Source: Thermoplasmata archaeon (GTDB lineage: Archaea > Thermoplasmatota > Thermoplasmata > Thermoplasmatales > Thermoplasmataceae). Taken from it: 8,980 nt of DNA. The position numbers were made by a program, and so were the translations under genes. This document shows positions 5,373 to 8,980 of the stretch, piece after piece. Position 1 is the first letter of the stretch; every line of letters begins with the position of its first letter. The notes under the pieces were generated by a model. That model was not told the origin of the DNA. It searched no databases and saw nothing but the letters and a program-made list of their open reading frames with translations. Location: contig JAKBRR010000050.1 in assembly GCA_021845325.1 (NCBI GenBank), positions 1 through 8,980 on the forward strand. The letters run 5' to 3'.

Positions 5373-8300
5373 TCATTCATCTTCTCCGCTGTTCCTAATC
5401 TCTCTGTCGTAATTTATTATATACGTATACGCATCATCATCGAGTCCATAAATATCACATAACAGCCTGTCACAATTATCTATCGTTTGCTTTATTTGGC
5501 TTGTATGAAACCTATGGCGTTCGCTGTCAAAAACACTTTTTAAGTTGTCCATAAGTATATTTGCCTGGTTTTCTATTTGTTCTCTCTTATGATCAATATC
5601 ACTATAATCTGGTACAGGGAATGAATTGAAAATGTCTGAGTTCATATCTCTCCCATCGCCGTATATCCTAAAATAGAAGTAAAATAGGGAGCTATTCATA
5701 ATAAGTATGACAAAGTCAGTGTATTTCTTGGGCACAGCCATCTTCTTAATTTTGCTGCTTTCATATGGTGGAAAATTCCATGCATTATACCAGTAATTTC
5801 CGCTACTTCTGTACCAGATTTCTTCTTTATCTAAATTTAATTTCAATAAATCACTCACATTTTGTTTATTCTGGAACAATTTAGTCAATATTTCAACTGC
5901 TTTTCTCTCTCCTAATTTCGGTAATCTGTGTTTACTTTTAAAATTAGAACAAATATTGTACTTGTCACAAAGAAGTAAATCGTTTGCCTCCTGTAACTCA
6001 ATATCCCTAAAATCATCGGGCTGCCTTCTGAGGAACTTAGATGTGTATATTTTACCATCAGAATCTTTGCTTTTATTTTCGCAGACCATAATAGAGACAC
6101 TCTGAGTCATGCTGCTAAATACCCTGCATTTATCCCTGTCGAATGTGAATATCTTTATTTTTTCAAAATTATTTTTTAAATTTTCCCTCGTTTCTGAAAG
6201 GCCCTTGTTAAATGTAATTGCATATGTGATAATGAACGATAATGTACCACCCTGTGACACAAAACTAATAAAACGGTCAACAAACACACCTGCGATCTCC
6301 TTGTTTGACTTTGAATATCTGCTTATAAATACATTCTGAAGCTCATTGACTAAGTCTCCATAGGGGGGATTTCCTATTATTAGGTCAAATCCTTGCCTTT
6401 CTTCCATTACCCCATATAGAGATATCGGCCAGTGAAGACGGGCATATTGTACATTGTCTTCTGGTCCTTCTTTTATTGTGTCATCTACCAACATCTTTTT
6501 TATTTCTTCATATTCTCCTTCTATGTTATTTCTGAGCTTGTTTGACTCTTCGTAGCTGTTAGTTAGTACGTATGCTTTTTTAAATTCCTCTATGTTTGAT
6601 ATTTTTTTCCTAACATTTTCAGGATCAAGATCAACGAATTCGTTTAGTTCCTTTATGTTCGCAATTCCTGTAAGGGAATCACCTTTCAATATATTGTACT
6701 CAATGTTTGGCAGAACCTCTACCTGTCCATGTTTGTCTGCCTCTAAACTCTCTATTAATGAAAGCCATATCCTCAGTTTTGTTATTTCAACAGCGGTTGA
6801 ATCAACATCAACTCCATATAAGTTGTTAACAACAATGCGTTTTTTTATTTCGAAGTCGCTTACTTCCCTTCCAGCTTCGTGATAAATATATCTCTCAACT
6901 GTTGTCATTTTTTCAAGTACTTCAATTAAAAAGTGGCCACTCCCACAAGCTGGGTCAAGTATGGAAATCCTATCGATCTTCTCAATTATACTCCCAAACG
7001 TATTGCTGTCGTGTGTAATGGGCCTTTCCTGGTTAAATAAATCAGTGATGCTCTTATATGCACTAAGTTCCCCTTCCTTCCATCCCCTTGACTTTAGAAC
7101 TTCCTTTGTTTTTCTAACAATTATCGGATATAGAGTGTTGTCTACCATAAAGTCTGTTACATTTTGAGGAGTATAATAGGATCCTAGGTCCTTCTTTTTT
7201 CCCTCGGTGAGCAGATTTACTGTTTTTTCGTAAATGTTTCCCAGAATGTCAGGATTCAAGCCCTCTTTAGGATAGCTGGATCTACTAATTCTGAAAGTAT
7301 AACCTTCAATAAAATCAATAATTTTCTTCATTATCCGATTGTCTATATCATAATTTTTCTCATTTTCCAAATTTTCTCTGAATAGACCTCCATTCAGATA
7401 TGGTATGTCATTATATTCACTATTGGCTCTATCTCTTATTGGTTTGTTAAAAACATCGTAAAAGACAGGAGAAAGAAAAGTCTTATAAAAGCTGCTTGGT
7501 GGGTTGGAATTTGAGTACTTATTCCATAGATCACGGAGAAAGGCCCTTTTAACTAAGTTCTTGTCTTCCATAAATTTTATGAAAAATAGCCTATTCATAA
7601 AAATGATTGCGAATTTGTTTAGAATTGTTTCATCTTCAACTGGGCTTATCATCTTTGTTAGGTACTCATCATCTACTTGCTGAATTTTTCCTTTGCTCTC
7701 CGTAAATCCAAATATCAATTTAAGAAAGTCTTTGTAGAACTTTGAAGTTATGGAATCACTGTGCTCTTCTATAATATTGATCGAGTCATCAATGAAATCG
7801 AAAATTCTTTTCTTTGAAAATGAATAGTAGAAATCAGAAATTTCTTGATGCATATCATCTTCTGAGCTTTCTAAGGATGCCTGTTTTGTTAATTTATTAA
7901 GTATCCTGAGAAATATGTTTCTGAGATCAATCTCCTTCAGGCATAAAACTTTCCTGTTATGTTTATACAAGAGATACCAGATTAATCCGTTCGTTGCTAT
8001 TCCGACTTCCTGGGTTGTTGCAATGGAATCTAACCACTCATACACCTGATTAAGTCCGGAGCCAGATTCATTTAGATCCTTACCAAAATGCTCTGCTTCA
8101 ATTAAAATTCCGCCTTTTATGTCTATTCTATAATCCGGGTATCGGAGTTTATCTTGTTTACTGCTTGAACTTCTTATTTGAGGTTGTCTCTTTAAATCCT
8201 CATTTTCATTATACCCCAATATATTTACGAGTATTGGTTCGATTATATTCTCCTGAGTAAAAGTTTCTGGCTTCTGGTTTCCTGTATCAGAACTATTTAA

Positions 8301-8462
8301 ATTTTTATAGTTACCTCTCAAGATACTGTAGAATTTGTCACTTGACACTAGTTTATTTTTTAGTTTTATTAAGATGTCTTCCAGTATCTGTTCTTTATTT
8401 TTGGCGTCTTCTATATCTATAGATCTCTTCTCTTCTGATTTAAAAGAGGTTTGTCTACCCAT
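5373..8462 (-). CDS. Type IIG (Eco57I-like) restriction-modification enzyme
   Basis: A single 1029-aa chain combines DNA cleavage, adenine methylation and sequence recognition. The N-terminal domain (about 65-180) has a nuclease-like core, YPDYRID (108-114) then GILIEAEHFGK (118-128): a PD-(D/E)xK fold in which the usual Lys is Glu (ExE), as also occurs in BamHI. A helical linker (180-420) contains NGGLF (357-361), typical of this family. The gamma-class N6-adenine methyltransferase follows: GSYYTP (427-432, motif X), DPACGSGHFL (503-512, motif I, SAM binding) and the catalytic NPPYGD (698-703, motif IV). The C-terminal region (about 840-1029) with NSSLFYFYFRIYGDGRDMNS (922-941) and FPVPDY looks like the usual specificity domain. 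Length fits the family (about 900-1300 aa). BREX PglX is a related alternative, but no other BREX gene is visible. Start ATG 8462 has no SD and a TATA box 23-30 nt upstream. The gene is visibly AT-rich and no frameshift is seen. Recognition site unknown. Confidence 0.9.
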   Translation of the reverse strand: MGRQTSFKSEEKRSIDIEDAKNKEQILEDILIKLKNKLVSSDKFYSILRGNYKNLNSSDTGNQKPETFTQENIIEPILVNILGYNENEDLKRQPQIRSSSSKQDKLRYPDYRIDIKGGILIEAEHFGKDLNESGSGLNQVYEWLDSIATTQEVGIATNGLIWYLLYKHNRKVLCLKEIDLRNIFLRILNKLTKQASLESSEDDMHQEISDFYYSFSKKRIFDFIDDSINIIEEHSDSITSKFYKDFLKLIFGFTESKGKIQQVDDEYLTKMISPVEDETILNKFAIIFMNRLFFIKFMEDKNLVKRAFLRDLWNKYSNSNPPSSFYKTFLSPVFYDVFNKPIRDRANSEYNDIPYLNGGLFRENLENEKNYDIDNRIMKKIIDFIEGYTFRISRSSYPKEGLNPDILGNIYEKTVNLLTEGKKKDLGSYYTPQNVTDFMVDNTLYPIIVRKTKEVLKSRGWKEGELSAYKSITDLFNQERPITHDSNTFGSIIEKIDRISILDPACGSGHFLIEVLEKMTTVERYIYHEAGREVSDFEIKKRIVVNNLYGVDVDSTAVEITKLRIWLSLIESLEADKHGQVEVLPNIEYNILKGDSLTGIANIKELNEFVDLDPENVRKKISNIEEFKKAYVLTNSYEESNKLRNNIEGEYEEIKKMLVDDTIKEGPEDNVQYARLHWPISLYGVMEERQGFDLIIGNPPYGDLVNELQNVFISRYSKSNKEIAGVFVDRFISFVSQGGTLSFIITYAITFNKGLSETRENLKNNFEKIKIFTFDRDKCRVFSSMTQSVSIMVCENKSKDSDGKIYTSKFLRRQPDDFRDIELQEANDLLLCDKYNICSNFKSKHRLPKLGERKAVEILTKLFQNKQNVSDLLKLNLDKEEIWYRSSGNYWYNAWNFPPYESSKIKKMAVPKKYTDFVILIMNSSLFYFYFRIYGDGRDMNSDIFNSFPVPDYSDIDHKREQIENQANILMDNLKSVFDSERHRFHTSQIKQTIDNCDRLLCDIYGLDDDAYTYIINYDREIRNSGEDE

Positions 8463-8484
8463 CTAAATGTTTAACGCTACTTTT

Positions 8485-8492
8485 TTAATAAA
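8485..8492 (-). promoter_or_regulatory. TATA box for the type IIG gene
   Basis: TTTATTAA on the minus strand is centred about 26 nt upstream of ATG 8462, ideal for a leaderless archaeal transcript; the bases before the ATG contain no SD. A second candidate, TATAAA at 8529-8524 on the same strand, would give a leader of about 38 nt. Both lie in the 91-nt gap after the recombinase gene, so the type IIG gene probably has its own promoter. Confidence 0.5.
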
Positions 8493-8553
8493 CTATTGCG
8501 TATATTGATAAATCATGCAAGTCTTTATAGGATTTACGGGTTAAATTAAATAT

Positions 8554-8980
8554 TCACCTCACTCTCTCCATAAACTCAGACGTGTCCATCCCCGTAATCT
8601 GTGTATATATGGACGTTGTGAACACAGATGAATGGCCCAGCCACTGCTGCAATACATTCAACGGGACCTGATCCATTATGGCCTTGACAGCAAATGTGTG
8701 CCTGAACTTGTGTGCATGTATCTTAAAACCAAGCTTTTGCTGCAGCTTCTTGAAATAAAGATCTATAACCTGCCTCTTCATCGGAAACAAAAGATCTTCT
8801 GACTTCTGGTTAAGATTCATTTCAATGAGATACTGCATATAAACATCTCTCAATGCAGGATGGAGAGGTATTATTCTGTACTTCTCCTTTTGCATTCCAG
8901 TCTTCCTGTCTTTCCCCTGCTTCAGAGTCTTCATCCGTACTGAATTTGTGGCCAGATTTATATCAGAAGGCCTTATGAGA
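8554..8980 (-). CDS. Tyrosine recombinase/integrase, C-terminal catalytic domain, 5' end outside the window
   Basis: The frame is open to the right edge. An internal ATG at 8934 would give 126 residues, but upstream codons encode LIRPSDINLATNSVR, which matches the box I (GLRxSEL) region carrying the first catalytic Arg, so the true start is beyond the window. In the 141 visible residues the active-site set is complete: Arg3, a Lys-rich beta-hairpin (17-39), HKFR (His90, Arg93), LGH (His116) and the nucleophile Tyr125 in YTQITG. The protein ends with a short tail after Tyr. It should cut and rejoin DNA through a 3'-phosphotyrosine bond, either as a mobile-element integrase or as a Xer-like resolvase; the visible part cannot separate these. 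It lies upstream of the type IIG gene on the same strand with a 91-nt gap. No tRNA or repeated attachment core was found here. The end of the gene is intact and nothing suggests inactivation. Confidence 0.88.
   Translation of the reverse strand, partial: LIRPSDINLATNSVRMKTLKQGKDRKTGMQKEKYRIIPLHPALRDVYMQYLIEMNLNQKSEDLLFPMKRQVIDLYFKKLQQKLGFKIHAHKFRHTFAVKAIMDQVPLNVLQQWLGHSSVFTTSIYTQITGMDTSEFMERVR

Noticed and set aside
5373..8462. Interpretation of the large methyltransferase as PglX of a BREX system
   Set aside because: No BREX partner genes (PglZ, BrxC, BrxL and others) are in the window, and the N-terminal PD/ExE nuclease-like core fits type IIG better.
1..8980. CRISPR array, tRNA or rRNA genes
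   Set aside because: No regularly spaced repeats and no tRNA-like cloverleaf or conserved rRNA sequence was found on either strand by eye.

Overview
The window looks archaeal, most probably from a Thermoplasmatales-type euryarchaeon; the lineage is inferred, not proven. Initiation regions carry TATA-like boxes about 26 nt upstream of start codons that lack a Shine-Dalgarno (SD) site, as in leaderless archaeal genes. GGAGG-type SD sites appear mainly before internal operon genes. T-rich tracts follow stop codons, and AGA/AGG and ATA codons are heavily used. No tRNA, rRNA or CRISPR array was seen.

Left part (2-3141, + strand): a tight four-gene cluster. It comprises the C-terminal part of a zinc-ribbon protein (cut by the left edge), an unrecognised 197-aa protein joined to it by an ATGA overlap, a basic 117-aa protein with a strong SD, and a 591-aa GHKL ATPase with an Hsp90-like middle region. 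Spacing suggests one transcript. This is the best candidate for an undescribed system.

Middle (3189-5280): a radical SAM enzyme with a B12-binding-like N-terminal region (+) faces a D12-class DNA N6-adenine methyltransferase (-). The roughly 200-nt gap between them holds a perfect hairpin and a short minus-strand reading frame that may be a gene remnant.

Right part (5373-8980, - strand): a 1029-aa single-chain type IIG restriction-modification enzyme (nuclease, methyltransferase and specificity regions fused), then the C-terminal part of a tyrosine recombinase whose reading frame runs off the right edge.

Taken together this resembles an archaeal defence or mobile island: two DNA methyltransferases (one fused to a nuclease), a GHKL ATPase of a type known beside restriction-modification genes, a possible modification-related radical SAM enzyme, and an integrase. 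The type IIG and ATPase genes are visibly more AT-rich than the methyltransferase, recombinase and zinc-ribbon genes, which suggests assembly from several sources.
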